A stretch of DNA of 64,000 nt, taken from Nitrospirota bacterium. GTDB taxonomy: Bacteria > Nitrospirota > Leptospirillia > Leptospirillales > Leptospirillaceae. Each line of letters begins with the position of its first letter. Within the stretch, counting starts at the first letter, position 1. Position numbers and translations under genes: made by a program. Under the pieces are notes generated by a model. The model worked only from the letters and a program-made list of their open reading frames with translations, made no database searches and had not been told where the DNA came from. Shown piece after piece: positions 19,263-27,584 of the stretch. The DNA lies in NCBI GenBank assembly GCA_021806225.1, contig JAJZXW010000021.1, positions 124,001-188,000 of the forward strand, given 5' to 3'.

Positions 19263-19698
19263 CGGATTCGATTCCTTTCCCCTGCATGTCGGCGGTTTCG
19301 GAGGGACGTGCCTCCCCCTCGATCTTGTGGGCGATCTTTTCGTTGGATATTCCGATTATCCCCCGCTTGATCTCGTGGATGCTGGGGTTCTGGGACTGAA
19401 AAATCTGGGCCAGGTGGATGGCGGCCACTTCCGGCTTGAGCGTATCCCCGCAGGTGAAGACGTCGACGGCCGCGTACCGGTACTCGGGCCAGGTATGGAT
19501 CGCCAGATGGGACTCGGCGATGACGACGACCCCGCTGACGCCAAAAGGGCTGAAGTGGTGAAACTTGTCGTCGACGATGGTGGCATGGGCTTTTTTGGCG
19601 GCGTCAATCATGGCGTTCCGGACGAAATCCGGATCCGAAAGGGAATCGGACTGACAGTCCTTCAGTTCGACAAGAAGATGTGTTCCCAATGCGTGCAC
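19228..19698 (-). CDS. speD: S-adenosylmethionine decarboxylase proenzyme
   Basis: The 156-residue enzyme makes decarboxylated SAM, the aminopropyl donor. It is a pyruvoyl enzyme that cuts itself at the ESH motif: Ser63 becomes the pyruvoyl group, and His68 and Cys83 sit at the positions known from Thermotoga AdoMetDC. HTWPEYRYAAVDVFTCGD is the family core. GTG start with AGGGGG upstream. It is the first enzyme of the minus-strand operon, preceded by a candidate small ORF and a long structured leader. Confidence 0.95.
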   Translation of the reverse strand: MHALGTHLLVELKDCQSDSLSDPDFVRNAMIDAAKKAHATIVDDKFHHFSPFGVSGVVVIAESHLAIHTWPEYRYAAVDVFTCGDTLKPEVAAIHLAQIFQSQNPSIHEIKRGIIGISNEKIAHKIEGEARPSETADMQGKGIESDERSENLQVVY

Positions 19699-19720
19699 TC
19701 GTTACCCCCTGGTTGTGTCG

Positions 19721-19852
19721 TTAGGTCAACCCGAAGCCTTTAGGCCAGACCTGCCAAAGACTCGATTCGGTCAATGTTTTGAAGACGAGTTTCAGAAGCT
19801 CCGGACGGCATGTCGGAAATCCGGAACCCGGTATGTCGAAGACGCTGTTCAC
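19721..19852 (-). CDS. Candidate 43-residue leader ORF upstream of speD
   Basis: GTG 19852 is preceded by AAAGGAG (19866-19860) at 7-base spacing, a better SD than speD itself has. The frame ends with TAA 22 bases before the speD start. The product is small, has one Cys and two Trp near the end, and matches no family I recognise. Its position inside the speD leader suggests either a real small protein or a regulatory upstream ORF. It could be chance. Confidence 0.4.
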   Translation of the reverse strand: MNSVFDIPGSGFPTCRPELLKLVFKTLTESSLWQVWPKGFGLT

Positions 19853-19996
19853 GACGTGGCTCCTTTGATACAGGGACGGCCCGCCGATGGTCCGGGGAGA
19901 CACGGTCTCCTCCGGGCAAGGATCGACGGGCGAATTGCGGGACGATTCCGTCCCCCAGAATCATTGTCTGGGCAAAACGGCGTCCGGTCAACAATC
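19853..19996 (-). promoter_or_regulatory. Structured 5' leader of the speD operon
   Basis: Between the predicted start of transcription and the small ORF lie three hairpin-forming repeats: 6+6 bp at 19896-19910 (extendable to 8 with a wobble), 6+6 bp at 19939-19954, and 6+6 bp at 19954-19972. The last two share a base, so they compete. No known riboswitch class was recognised. Together with the small ORF, this stretch makes a leader of about 300 bases before speD. Confidence 0.4.
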
Positions 19997-20002
19997 GGTC
20001 AG

Positions 20003-20030
20003 AATATACACTGATTTTTTTCAATTGCAA
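20003..20030 (-). promoter_or_regulatory. Sigma-70-type promoter of the speD operon
   Basis: Read on the minus strand: TTGCAA (20030-20025), 16 bases, TATATT (20008-20003). The surrounding DNA is strongly AT-rich compared with the rest of the window. Predicted transcription start near 19996. Confidence 0.65.
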
Positions 20031-20134
20031 GAAATTTTTTTTGTCTTTTTTGCCAATGAGTTGGTAGCTTCTGGAATGCATCGTGGTGAGGCCGGTGATT
20101 CGGAGAATCGCCGGCCTGAAGGGAAAAGGCGGGT

Positions 20135-20788
20135 TCAGGGGCGTTTCACGGCCCAGGAGACGACCGGCTGGGTGTTGATCTGCCGGGTGAAGTCGTTGAT
20201 GAAGTCTGCGAAGGGAATGATCGCGACCTGGCGGGTCTTGCGAACCATAACCTTTACATAGAAGGAGTTGTCTCCCGGAAGGTAGCGGCCGATTCCGTCG
20301 AAGCGGACAAAGTTTCCATTGAACAGGCTGTTCGAGAGCAGGAGAACGAAGACTCCCCTGTCGAAGGCTCCGTGCTTGACCAGGTGCCCCTTGGCGTCAT
20401 AGGCCTTGACTACGATTGCGTCAAGCAGGTTTGGTTCCCCGCGCGGATGCCAGAACCGGACGGTGATCTCGTGGATCCCCCGGAAGGTGGGGGTGTCCGG
20501 AACGACGATCTTCCGGCCGTCAGGATCCACAAAAGGCTTGCTCCGGGTGACATCCATCCAGAAGTGGTTGTAATGGAGGCGTGTGGACTGGCCCTGCACG
20601 AGTTCCAGTGTCTTTTCCCGGGATCCGTTCTGTGTCACGAAAAGGACCTTCGTGCGCGTGGTCTTCGCCGAGGCGCCGCGGACATCGGTTCCGGACAGGA
20701 TCGTGGCGGCCAGCAGACTCATGGCGACCATTCCCGCCAAGAGGGTGCCTCTGCGAGTCGGAAAGACGGATGAAAGGAATTTTTTCAT
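20135..20788 (-). CDS. Secreted or membrane-anchored protein of unknown function
   Basis: The protein has 217 residues, with a basic N-terminus and a hydrophobic segment (about residues 12-33) that could be a signal peptide ending near ASA. The mature part appears beta-rich and contains no motif I recognise. ATG 20788 is chosen for the AAGGAG 8 bases upstream; the frame continues open far upstream across the opposite-strand gene, which is a shadow. A 13-bp hairpin with one mismatch (20089-20117) lies just beyond its end but lacks a U-tract. It is divergent from the DUF3109-like gene and 105 bases upstream of the speD promoter. Confidence 0.75.
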   Translation of the reverse strand: MKKFLSSVFPTRRGTLLAGMVAMSLLAATILSGTDVRGASAKTTRTKVLFVTQNGSREKTLELVQGQSTRLHYNHFWMDVTRSKPFVDPDGRKIVVPDTPTFRGIHEITVRFWHPRGEPNLLDAIVVKAYDAKGHLVKHGAFDRGVFVLLLSNSLFNGNFVRFDGIGRYLPGDNSFYVKVMVRKTRQVAIIPFADFINDFTRQINTQPVVSWAVKRP

Positions 20789-20870
20789 GCGGAGGGCTCC
20801 TTGTCTGGGGGCAGGGGAGGGACCCGGCTCCTCCCAGAAGTGAGGGAAGGTGTGGAGACGATTCCCCTGC

Positions 20871-20899
20871 TTTACGGATTCTGTCGAAGGAATTATACT
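20871..20899 (+). promoter_or_regulatory. Candidate promoter for the DUF3109-like gene
   Basis: TTTACG, 17 bases and TATACT. It lies in the divergent gap upstream of 21035 and would start transcription near 20906. The only other contents of 20789-21034 are possible alternative starts. Confidence 0.5.
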
Positions 20900-21034
20900 G
20901 AAAGACGGGATTTTTTCAAGAAAACGCGAGAAAGCTCCCGAGCTGAGGACAGAGCCCTTCCCGGGAAGGGAATGTGTTTCTACGTCCGGGATTTCCCGAT
21001 TAATCGAAGATCTAGCGCTAGGATTCAGACTCCG

Positions 21035-21748
21035 ATGGCAGTGACCCAATTTGTCCCTTTCCCAGGAATACGGCCCGAAATGGTCGAGATCTCCGGGGTG
21101 TGGGTTGATCCGAAGTTCTGGACGACTACCTACACCTGCGACGTTGTCCTTCAAAAGTGCCACTCGACCTGCTGTTACCGGTCGAACATCCTGGCACCCG
21201 GGGAAAAACGCAGGATCGAGTCCCATATGGACGGTATTTTGCCTTACATGGACCCCGACCGTCAGGAGATTTACAGGGCTCGCGGAACATTCGAGGCCGA
21301 TTGTCCCGAACAGTGTCCAGACGGCTGCGAGCTCGATGTGGACGAGGTGAACGCCATGGCCCGAATGTTTCCCCTGGAGGCCGATTACCGCTGCAACCTC
21401 ATCGTCCGGGGAGAGGACCATGATTCCTGCCTCTTCCTGGCCCATGGTCCGGACGGGGAGGAGCATTGCTCCATCCATGCCTATGCCCTCGACGCGGGGA
21501 TGTCCTGGATGGCCCTCAAGCCGGCTGATTGCGTCCAGTACCCCCTGGCCATCTATCAGGAGGGTTCCCGGACCATCCTGGGAGTCCAGACGACCCCCTT
21601 CCTCTCTCATCTGCCCTGTCATGAAAGCAATCTCGGGCCGCTCCTGTACGAGTCGATGGAGGGAACGATCCGCTTTTTCCTGGGGGATGCCTTTTATGAA
21701 GCCCTCGATCGCCATGTCCGGTCGTCGGGATCTTCCCTTCGGTCCTGA
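21035..21748 (+). CDS. Cysteine-rich DUF3109-like protein
   Basis: The protein has about 237 residues and many cysteines: a first cluster CDVVLQKCHSTCC, a second in CPEQCPDGC, then CSIH and KPADCVQYPLAI. The spacing and the CxxCC plus KPxxCxxYP pattern fit the DUF3109/YkgJ-like family, proposed to bind a metal or iron-sulfur centre; no enzymatic role is known. ATG 21035 gives a clean N-terminus; an in-frame ATG near 20972 would add about 20 residues. pgpA follows 6 bases later. Confidence 0.7.
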   Translation: MAVTQFVPFPGIRPEMVEISGVWVDPKFWTTTYTCDVVLQKCHSTCCYRSNILAPGEKRRIESHMDGILPYMDPDRQEIYRARGTFEADCPEQCPDGCELDVDEVNAMARMFPLEADYRCNLIVRGEDHDSCLFLAHGPDGEEHCSIHAYALDAGMSWMALKPADCVQYPLAIYQEGSRTILGVQTTPFLSHLPCHESNLGPLLYESMEGTIRFFLGDAFYEALDRHVRSSGSSLRS

Positions 21749-21754
21749 CGCTCC

Positions 21755-22219
21755 TTGGCTCGCCGATCCTCCTTTTGGAGGTGGATCTACACGACCGGCG
21801 GGGTGGGGATGATCCCCGGCGCTCCGGGAACCTACGCAAGTCTCGGGTGCGTCGCGCTCTGGGAGTTTCTGCCCCCTGTTTCCCTGGCAGGGCTGTCCGG
21901 GATTCTCGCTATCCTGGGAATCCTGGGTACAGTGGCCTCAGAAAAGGCGATCGAAGAGACCGGACTCTCCGATCCGTCCTGCGTAGTGATCGATGAGTGG
22001 TTCGGGCAGGGCATCGCCCTGCTGGCCGCCCCCCATACGCTTCTGGGAGGCGGATTGGCTTTTGTCTTTTTTCGCTTCTTTGATATTCTGAAACCTCCCC
22101 CCGTTCGCTGGCTCGAAAGGGCTCCGGGAGGCTTCGGGGTGATGCTGGACGATGCGGGAGCCGGCCTTTTGGCGGCGGCGCTCCTCTCCCTCGCTTTTGC
22201 CCTGTTTTCCGGCCGGTAG
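21755..22219 (+). CDS. pgpA: Phosphatidylglycerophosphatase A
   Basis: The 154-residue membrane phosphatase makes phosphatidylglycerol from its phosphate. The family motifs are all visible: [37 protein letters not shown] and the final [10 protein letters not shown]. About four membrane segments. TTG start; the first in-frame ATG would cut off part of the first motif. Confidence 0.9.
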   Translation: MARRSSFWRWIYTTGGVGMIPGAPGTYASLGCVALWEFLPPVSLAGLSGILAILGILGTVASEKAIEETGLSDPSCVVIDEWFGQGIALLAAPHTLLGGGLAFVFFRFFDILKPPPVRWLERAPGGFGVMLDDAGAGLLAAALLSLAFALFSGR

Positions 22220-22257
22220 CCGGACAGCCACACCTTTCACCTTCAAGGGAGAATCCA

Positions 22258-23328
22258 TTGACTGACAAGGATGCAAGCAAACAGCGTTCCCTCGACCTGG
22301 CCCTGTCGCAGATCGAAAAGCAGTTCGGCAAGGGGTCGATCATGCGGATGGGAAAGGATGCCCCCATCATCGAAACTCCGGTCGTCTCCTCCGGATCCCT
22401 GTCCCTCGATATCGCCCTGGGAATCGGCGGGTATCCCAAGGGACGCATCGTCGAGATCTATGGCCCCGAATCCTCGGGAAAGACGACCCTGGCCCTCCAC
22501 GCCATCAGCGAGGTTCACAAGAAGAACGGAATGGCAGCCTTCATCGACGCCGAGCACGCCCTGGATCTCTCGTACGCCCGCAAGCTCGGCGTCAGGACGG
22601 AAGACCTTTTGATCGCCCAGCCCGACTCGGGGGAACAGGCCCTTGAAATTGCAGAGACTCTGGTTCGTTCCGGGAGCCTCGACCTGATCGTGATCGATTC
22701 CGTGGCCGCGCTGGTTCCAAAGGCGGAGCTCGAGGGCGACATGGGAGATTCGCACATGGGGCTCCAGGCCCGACTCATGAGCCAGGCCCTGCGAAAGCTG
22801 ACCTCTTCCATCTCCAAATCCTCCACCGTCGTTATCTTCATCAACCAGATCCGGATGAAGATCGGGGTCATGTTTGGCAATCCCGAAACGACGACCGGCG
22901 GCAATGCCCTCAAGTTCTATGCCTCCCAGCGACTGGACATTCGGCGGATCGAGTCGATCAAGGAGGGGGACCAGGTTCTCGGGAACCGGGTTCGGGTCAA
23001 GGTCGTGAAGAACAAGATGGCCCCTCCCTTCCGTCAGGCGGAATTCGACATTTCCTTCAACGAGGGGGTCTCCATCACGGGAGAGCTGATCGACCTGGGA
23101 GTCGAGAACGGCATTCTCGAGAAAAGCGGATCCTGGTACTCTTGGGGTTCCGAAAAGATCGGGCAGGGGAAGGAGAGCGTGAAGACCCACCTCAAATCCC
23201 ATCCCGAGCTGCTGAAGACCCTCGACCGCGCCATCCGCGAGAAGGCCGGGATCCCGTCCCGGACCGAGCCGGCGCCCGAGGAAGCGGCGTCTCCGAGCCC
23301 CCGGCCGAACCGTCGGGGAGGCGAGTAG
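22258..23328 (+). CDS. recA: Recombinase RecA
   Basis: The 356-residue strand-exchange protein and SOS co-protease has Walker [10 protein letters not shown], the MAW motif region, [15 protein letters not shown] (Walker B), loop 2 [22 protein letters not shown], and an acidic-poor, Pro/Arg-rich C-terminus. It starts with TTG behind AAGGGAG. No LexA-type box was recognised upstream. No recX lies between recA and alaS, although the recA-recX-alaS order is common. Confidence 0.97.
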   Translation: MTDKDASKQRSLDLALSQIEKQFGKGSIMRMGKDAPIIETPVVSSGSLSLDIALGIGGYPKGRIVEIYGPESSGKTTLALHAISEVHKKNGMAAFIDAEHALDLSYARKLGVRTEDLLIAQPDSGEQALEIAETLVRSGSLDLIVIDSVAALVPKAELEGDMGDSHMGLQARLMSQALRKLTSSISKSSTVVIFINQIRMKIGVMFGNPETTTGGNALKFYASQRLDIRRIESIKEGDQVLGNRVRVKVVKNKMAPPFRQAEFDISFNEGVSITGELIDLGVENGILEKSGSWYSWGSEKIGQGKESVKTHLKSHPELLKTLDRAIREKAGIPSRTEPAPEEAASPSPRPNRRGGE

Positions 23329-23332
23329 GCTC

Positions 23333-25984
23333 ATGGACTCCCCGCGCATACGGGATCACTTCTATTCCTTTTTCGAGGGGGCCAACCATCGGAGAGTCCC
23401 CTCTTCTTCCCTGATTCCTTCCGGGGATGCCACCCTCCTCTTCACGAATGCCGGAATGGTGCCGTTCAAGGACGCCTTTCTCGGATCGGAGGCGCCTCCT
23501 TCGCAGCGCTGCGTCTCCATCCAGAGGTGTGTCCGTGCCGGCGGCAAACACAACGATCTCGATCGCGTCGGATTCACCCGTCGTCACCACACCTTTTTCG
23601 AGATGATGGGGAACTTCTCGTTCGGGGACTACTTCAAGAAGGAGGCGATCTCCTACGCCTGGGAGTTCCTGACAAAACGGGTCGGTCTCTCCCCCGATGT
23701 GCTCTGGGTGACGGTCTACAACGAGGACGACGAGGCGGAAACACTCTGGAAAAGCGTGGCCGGAGTCTCTCCCTCCCGGATCGTCCGCCTGGGAGAAAAG
23801 GACAATTTCTGGCAGATGGGAAACACGGGTCCCTGTGGTCCCTGCTCGGAAATCCTCGTCGACCAGGGACCCGCCTTTTCCTGCGGCCGACCCACCTGCA
23901 CCGTCGGATGCGACTGCGACCGCTATCTCGAGATCTGGAACCTCGTCTTCATGCAGTACGACAGAAACGACGCCGGGATCCTTTCCCCCCTTCCCCGCCC
24001 CTCGATCGACACCGGGATGGGGCTCGAACGCCTCTCCTCGGTTCTCCAGGGAGTGGAGAGCAACTTCGAGACGGATCTTTTCATGCCCCTCATGGAGACG
24101 ATCGGCTCCCTTTCCAGGATCCCCTACGGCAAGGGAAAAGGCCCGAAGGATTTTGCCTACCGGGTCATTGCCGACCATATCCGGGCCAGCTATTTCCTGA
24201 TATGGGAAGGGCTCGTCCCCTCCAACGAAGGCCGGGGATACGTCCTGCGCCGCTTCATCCGTCGGGCCGTCCAGTTCGGACTCGACCTCTCCCTCCCCAA
24301 TCCCTTTCTCCCGAAGCTTGGAGAAAGGTTCGCGGAGATGATGCGGGGACCCTATCCCGAACTCTCGGGAGGAACCGAACGGGTGGCCGCGGTCCTTGCC
24401 GAGGAAGAGGAGCGCTTCATCCGGACGCTCGAATACGGCCTGCCCCTTGTTCGTGAGGCGATAGCGGAGGCCAAAAAGGGCGGGTCCTCTACCCTGTCGG
24501 GGGAGACGCTCTTCTGGCTGTATGACACACACGGAATCCCCGTCGACGTCGTTTCGGACTGGGTGAGCCCGGAGGGTTTTCAGGTCGACCTCGAGGGCTT
24601 CGATGCCCGCATGGGAGAGCAGAAGGAGCAGGGGCGCCGCTCCTGGATCGGCCAGAAGGCGACCTTCCCGGTCCCTCCCGGGGCCCTTTCGAAGCCAGTC
24701 GCCTTCGTCGGATACGACCGTCTCGAAAGCGCCGGAGAGATCCTGTTTCTTGTCCGCGACGGAGAGGCCGTCCTCGAGGTGGCGGAGGGAGAGTCGGTCG
24801 AGGTGGTGACCGGCGAGAGCCCCTTCTATCCGGAAGGGGGAGGCCAGGTCGGCGACCGGGGAGAAATCGCAGGTCCCGCCGGAGTCGTGGCGGTGGAATC
24901 GGTCTATCGCCCCTATCCCGGATGGATCTCCCACCGGGGCCGGATCCGGTCGGGAAAGCTCGTTGCGGGAGACCCTGTGCGCCTCTCCGTGGATCCGGCC
25001 TGGAGGCGGGGAGCCCGGATCCACCATACCGCCACCCATCTGTTGCATGCCGCCCTTCGGTCGGAGCTGGGGGACCATGTCCGGCAGGCCGGATCCCTCG
25101 TCCTTCCCGACCGCCTTCGCTTCGACTTCACCCACGGTGAGCCTCTCTCCCCCGGTCAATTGGCCCGGATCGAAACCATGGTCAATGGCTGGATCGCGAC
25201 GGGAGAGGCGGTCAGGATCTCCGAAAAAAGCCGTCAGGAGGCGCTGGCGGGCGGAGCGCTGGCCTTTTTCGGCGAGAAGTATGGAGACCGCGTCCGGGTG
25301 GTCGAGGTTCCCGGGATGTCGGTCGAGCTGTGCGGAGGGACCCATGTCCGGGAGGTCTCCGAAATCGGTCTTCTCTATGTGGTCTCCGAATCAGGGGTGG
25401 CGGCGGGTACCCGCCGCATCGAGGCCCTGGCCGGAAGCGCCGCCTACGGACAGGGGAAAAAGTGGCGGGAGGAGCTTTCCTCCATCCGGAGCTTTCTCCG
25501 GATCCCCGGCGGTCGGATTCTCGATCGTCTTGAGTCGGACGAGAAGGCCCGGGAGGCGCTCGATCAGGAGCTCCGCTCCACGAAGTCCCGTCTCTTCGAG
25601 GTCGAGACGGCCGGCATGCTGGCCGAAAGCTTCGATGCCGGGGAGATCCGGATCCTCGTCTCGGTCGTGGATTGCCGGGACGGACGGGATCTCCGCCTCC
25701 GGATGGACATTCTCAAGGGACGCCTCTCTTCGGGGCTCGTCATCCTGGCGGGCCGGACCGAGGGGCCGGTCCTGCTTCTGGGATGGGCCTCGCCGGACCT
25801 GGAAAAGCGTTTTCCTGTGAACGTCTGGATTCGAAAGATGGCCGCGACCCTGGGCGGGAAGGGAGGCGGGCGGCCCACCTGGGCCGAGGGAGGCGGATCG
25901 CCTCCCCCCTCCTGGCCGGATTTCCTCGAATCGATCCGTTCCGAGATCCGGGAGGAAGCCCGGAGAACCCTGGTCGGTCACTGA
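23333..25984 (+). CDS. alaS: Alanyl-tRNA synthetase
   Basis: The 883-residue class II synthetase has the usual parts: an N-terminal catalytic core (FTNAGMVPFKD, FFEMMGNFSFGDYFKKEAI, GNTGPCGPCSEI), a tRNA-recognition region, the editing domain with zinc ligands HHTATHLLH and CGGTHV, and the C-terminal DHHA1 part ending near GGGRPTWAEGG. The standard active-site residues of each segment are in place. It lies 4 bases after recA. Confidence 0.97.
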   Translation: MDSPRIRDHFYSFFEGANHRRVPSSSLIPSGDATLLFTNAGMVPFKDAFLGSEAPPSQRCVSIQRCVRAGGKHNDLDRVGFTRRHHTFFEMMGNFSFGDYFKKEAISYAWEFLTKRVGLSPDVLWVTVYNEDDEAETLWKSVAGVSPSRIVRLGEKDNFWQMGNTGPCGPCSEILVDQGPAFSCGRPTCTVGCDCDRYLEIWNLVFMQYDRNDAGILSPLPRPSIDTGMGLERLSSVLQGVESNFETDLFMPLMETIGSLSRIPYGKGKGPKDFAYRVIADHIRASYFLIWEGLVPSNEGRGYVLRRFIRRAVQFGLDLSLPNPFLPKLGERFAEMMRGPYPELSGGTERVAAVLAEEEERFIRTLEYGLPLVREAIAEAKKGGSSTLSGETLFWLYDTHGIPVDVVSDWVSPEGFQVDLEGFDARMGEQKEQGRRSWIGQKATFPVPPGALSKPVAFVGYDRLESAGEILFLVRDGEAVLEVAEGESVEVVTGESPFYPEGGGQVGDRGEIAGPAGVVAVESVYRPYPGWISHRGRIRSGKLVAGDPVRLSVDPAWRRGARIHHTATHLLHAALRSELGDHVRQAGSLVLPDRLRFDFTHGEPLSPGQLARIETMVNGWIATGEAVRISEKSRQEALAGGALAFFGEKYGDRVRVVEVPGMSVELCGGTHVREVSEIGLLYVVSESGVAAGTRRIEALAGSAAYGQGKKWREELSSIRSFLRIPGGRILDRLESDEKAREALDQELRSTKSRLFEVETAGMLAESFDAGEIRILVSVVDCRDGRDLRLRMDILKGRLSSGLVILAGRTEGPVLLLGWASPDLEKRFPVNVWIRKMAATLGGKGGGRPTWAEGGGSPPPSWPDFLESIRSEIREEARRTLVGH

Positions 25985-26019
25985 CGGTGCCCCTTTCGTC
26001 ATCACCGGCAGGTGTGCTG

Positions 26020-26523
26020 ATGGGGGTCGACTGGGGAGGGAGACGGATCGGTCTCGCTCTCTCGGACTCCGGTCGCCTCCTGGCCCGGCCTCTGGAGATT
26101 CTGGTCCGGACGGGAGAGGATCTTCTTCCGGGATCCCATGACGAAAAAGTCCTGACGCGACTGGAGCTTCTTGTCCGCCAGAACGGTGTCGTCGCCCTTG
26201 TCTTCGGCGTTCCCTACTACCATCTGAGCGGGGACCCGAATCCCCGTGTCCCCCTGTTCCTCGAGGCAGGCCGACAGGTGGGGGACCGCCTCATATTGCC
26301 GGTCTTTTTCTACGACGAGGGCCAGACATCCTCCCGGGCCCGGGAGCTCCGTCCCTCAAAAAAACAGCCACGGGGCCGGAAGGATGCCTGCGACGACCTA
26401 GCGGCAGTTCTGCTTCTTCAGGGCTTTCTCGACGATCCCGCGGCGACGGGTAGGGCGCTGATCCCCGGATGGGGTGACGACATGCGTCCCGTTTCCCCGG
26501 AAGGAAGGAGGCCTGTCCCCTGA
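26020..26523 (+). CDS. ruvX: Putative pre-16S rRNA nuclease / Holliday junction resolvase-like RuvX
   Basis: The RNase H-fold YqgF family is recognised by GVDWGGRRIGLALSDSG at the start and the C-terminal EGQTSSRARELRPSKK.PRGRKDACDDLAAVLLL block with conserved acids. About 167 residues with a proline-rich tail of 25 residues beyond the family core. The start is uncertain: ATG 26020 (SD GGCAGG), GTG 26014 or GTG 25987 are in frame. It overlaps mltG by 4 bases. Confidence 0.87.
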   Translation: MGVDWGGRRIGLALSDSGRLLARPLEILVRTGEDLLPGSHDEKVLTRLELLVRQNGVVALVFGVPYYHLSGDPNPRVPLFLEAGRQVGDRLILPVFFYDEGQTSSRARELRPSKKQPRGRKDACDDLAAVLLLQGFLDDPAATGRALIPGWGDDMRPVSPEGRRPVP

Positions 26524-27554
26524 ACGCTCATCTTTCCGCCACACTCCGGAGGCTGACCCTCCTCTTTCTGACTCTTCTGGTCCTGGGGGTCGGCTGGTCC
26601 CTTTCAGCCTTTCTGGGGCGACCGGAGGAGGAGGCCTCTCCCTTTCTTCTGACTGTCTCCCATGGGGCCCCCTTCCGGCAAGTGATCCAGACGCTGGCCA
26701 AAAAGGGAGCCGTGTCCGATCCGGAAACGGTCATATTCTGGAGCGACCTGCTGGGACTTGCCCGGAGCATCCGGGAGGGGGAGTACGAGATTTCCCCGGA
26801 GGATCGTCCCTACCGGATTCTCTGGGATCTGATCTCCGGTCAGAAGTATTACCGCAAGATGACGGTTCCGGAGGGGTTCACGATCGCTCAGGTCGCGGCC
26901 CGGATGACCCGGCTCGGCATCGGGACGATGGACGAGAACCTAGCCCTCATGAGCGATTCGGCTTTCCTGCGCCAGCTCCGTGTCCCTTCCACCTCGCTGG
27001 AGGGATACCTGTTTCCGAACACCTACTACTTCTCGCGGGGGTCGACCTCACGGGAGGTGCTCGAAATGATGGTCTCCCGGTTTTGGAGAGTGGTGTCGCC
27101 GGAGTGGCGGTCCCGCCTTTCGGCGCAGGGGCTGACCCTGAACCAAGGGGTGACGCTCGCCTCCATCGTCCAGAAGGAGTCGGGAACGCGCAAGGAAATG
27201 CCCCTGATCGCCGGGGTCTTCCTGAACCGCCTTCACAACGGGATGAAGCTCCAGAGCGATCCGACGGTCCTCTACCTTCTTCCCCATCGCCACCACCTGA
27301 GGGCCGGGGACCTGAGGATCAATTCGCCCTACAACACCTACCTTCATGAAGGGCTTCCTCCGACCCCCATCGCCAATCCGGGGGCGGAGGCCCTTCAGGC
27401 CGTGGTCTTTCCGAAGGATGTCCCATACCTGTACTTTGTCTCCGACGGCCACGGATCGGCAACCATTTTTTCACGGACCCTTCCGGAGCATGACCAGGCC
27501 ATCCGCCGGATCATGCGTGAGCGCCGGACAGAGGTGGACCGGAATAATCAATAA
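26520..27554 (+). CDS. mltG: Endolytic murein transglycosylase MltG, probable CTG start
   Basis: MltG cuts nascent glycan strands and helps set their length. About 344 residues: N-terminal membrane anchor (about 10-32), LysM-like region, then the YceG core with PEGFTIAQVAARM, SLEGYLFPNTYYF and catalytic Glu in SIVQKESG, plus SDPTVLYLL and SPYNTYLHEGLPPTPIANPG. There is no ATG, GTG or TTG in frame before the membrane anchor. CTG 26520 overlaps the ruvX stop (CTGA) and lies 8 bases behind AAGGAAGGAGG, so it is the best start. GTG 26682 would remove the anchor. Confidence 0.9.
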   Translation: MNAHLSATLRRLTLLFLTLLVLGVGWSLSAFLGRPEEEASPFLLTVSHGAPFRQVIQTLAKKGAVSDPETVIFWSDLLGLARSIREGEYEISPEDRPYRILWDLISGQKYYRKMTVPEGFTIAQVAARMTRLGIGTMDENLALMSDSAFLRQLRVPSTSLEGYLFPNTYYFSRGSTSREVLEMMVSRFWRVVSPEWRSRLSAQGLTLNQGVTLASIVQKESGTRKEMPLIAGVFLNRLHNGMKLQSDPTVLYLLPHRHHLRAGDLRINSPYNTYLHEGLPPTPIANPGAEALQAVVFPKDVPYLYFVSDGHGSATIFSRTLPEHDQAIRRIMRERRTEVDRNNQ

Positions 27555-27584
27555 ATAACCCTATGAGCGAAAGATGGACCCACA

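Noticed and set aside
20089..20117. 13-bp hairpin with one mismatch beyond the unknown secreted gene
   Set aside because: No U-tract on the minus-strand side, so a terminator role is unproven; kept only as a note.
22220..23340. Missing recX between recA and alaS as evidence of deletion
   Set aside because: Many bacteria lack recX at this place; the 4-base gap shows no remnant.
23192..25345. 717-codon open frame antisense to alaS
   Set aside because: Alanyl-tRNA synthetase on the plus strand explains the coding signal; the antisense product has no recognisable motif.
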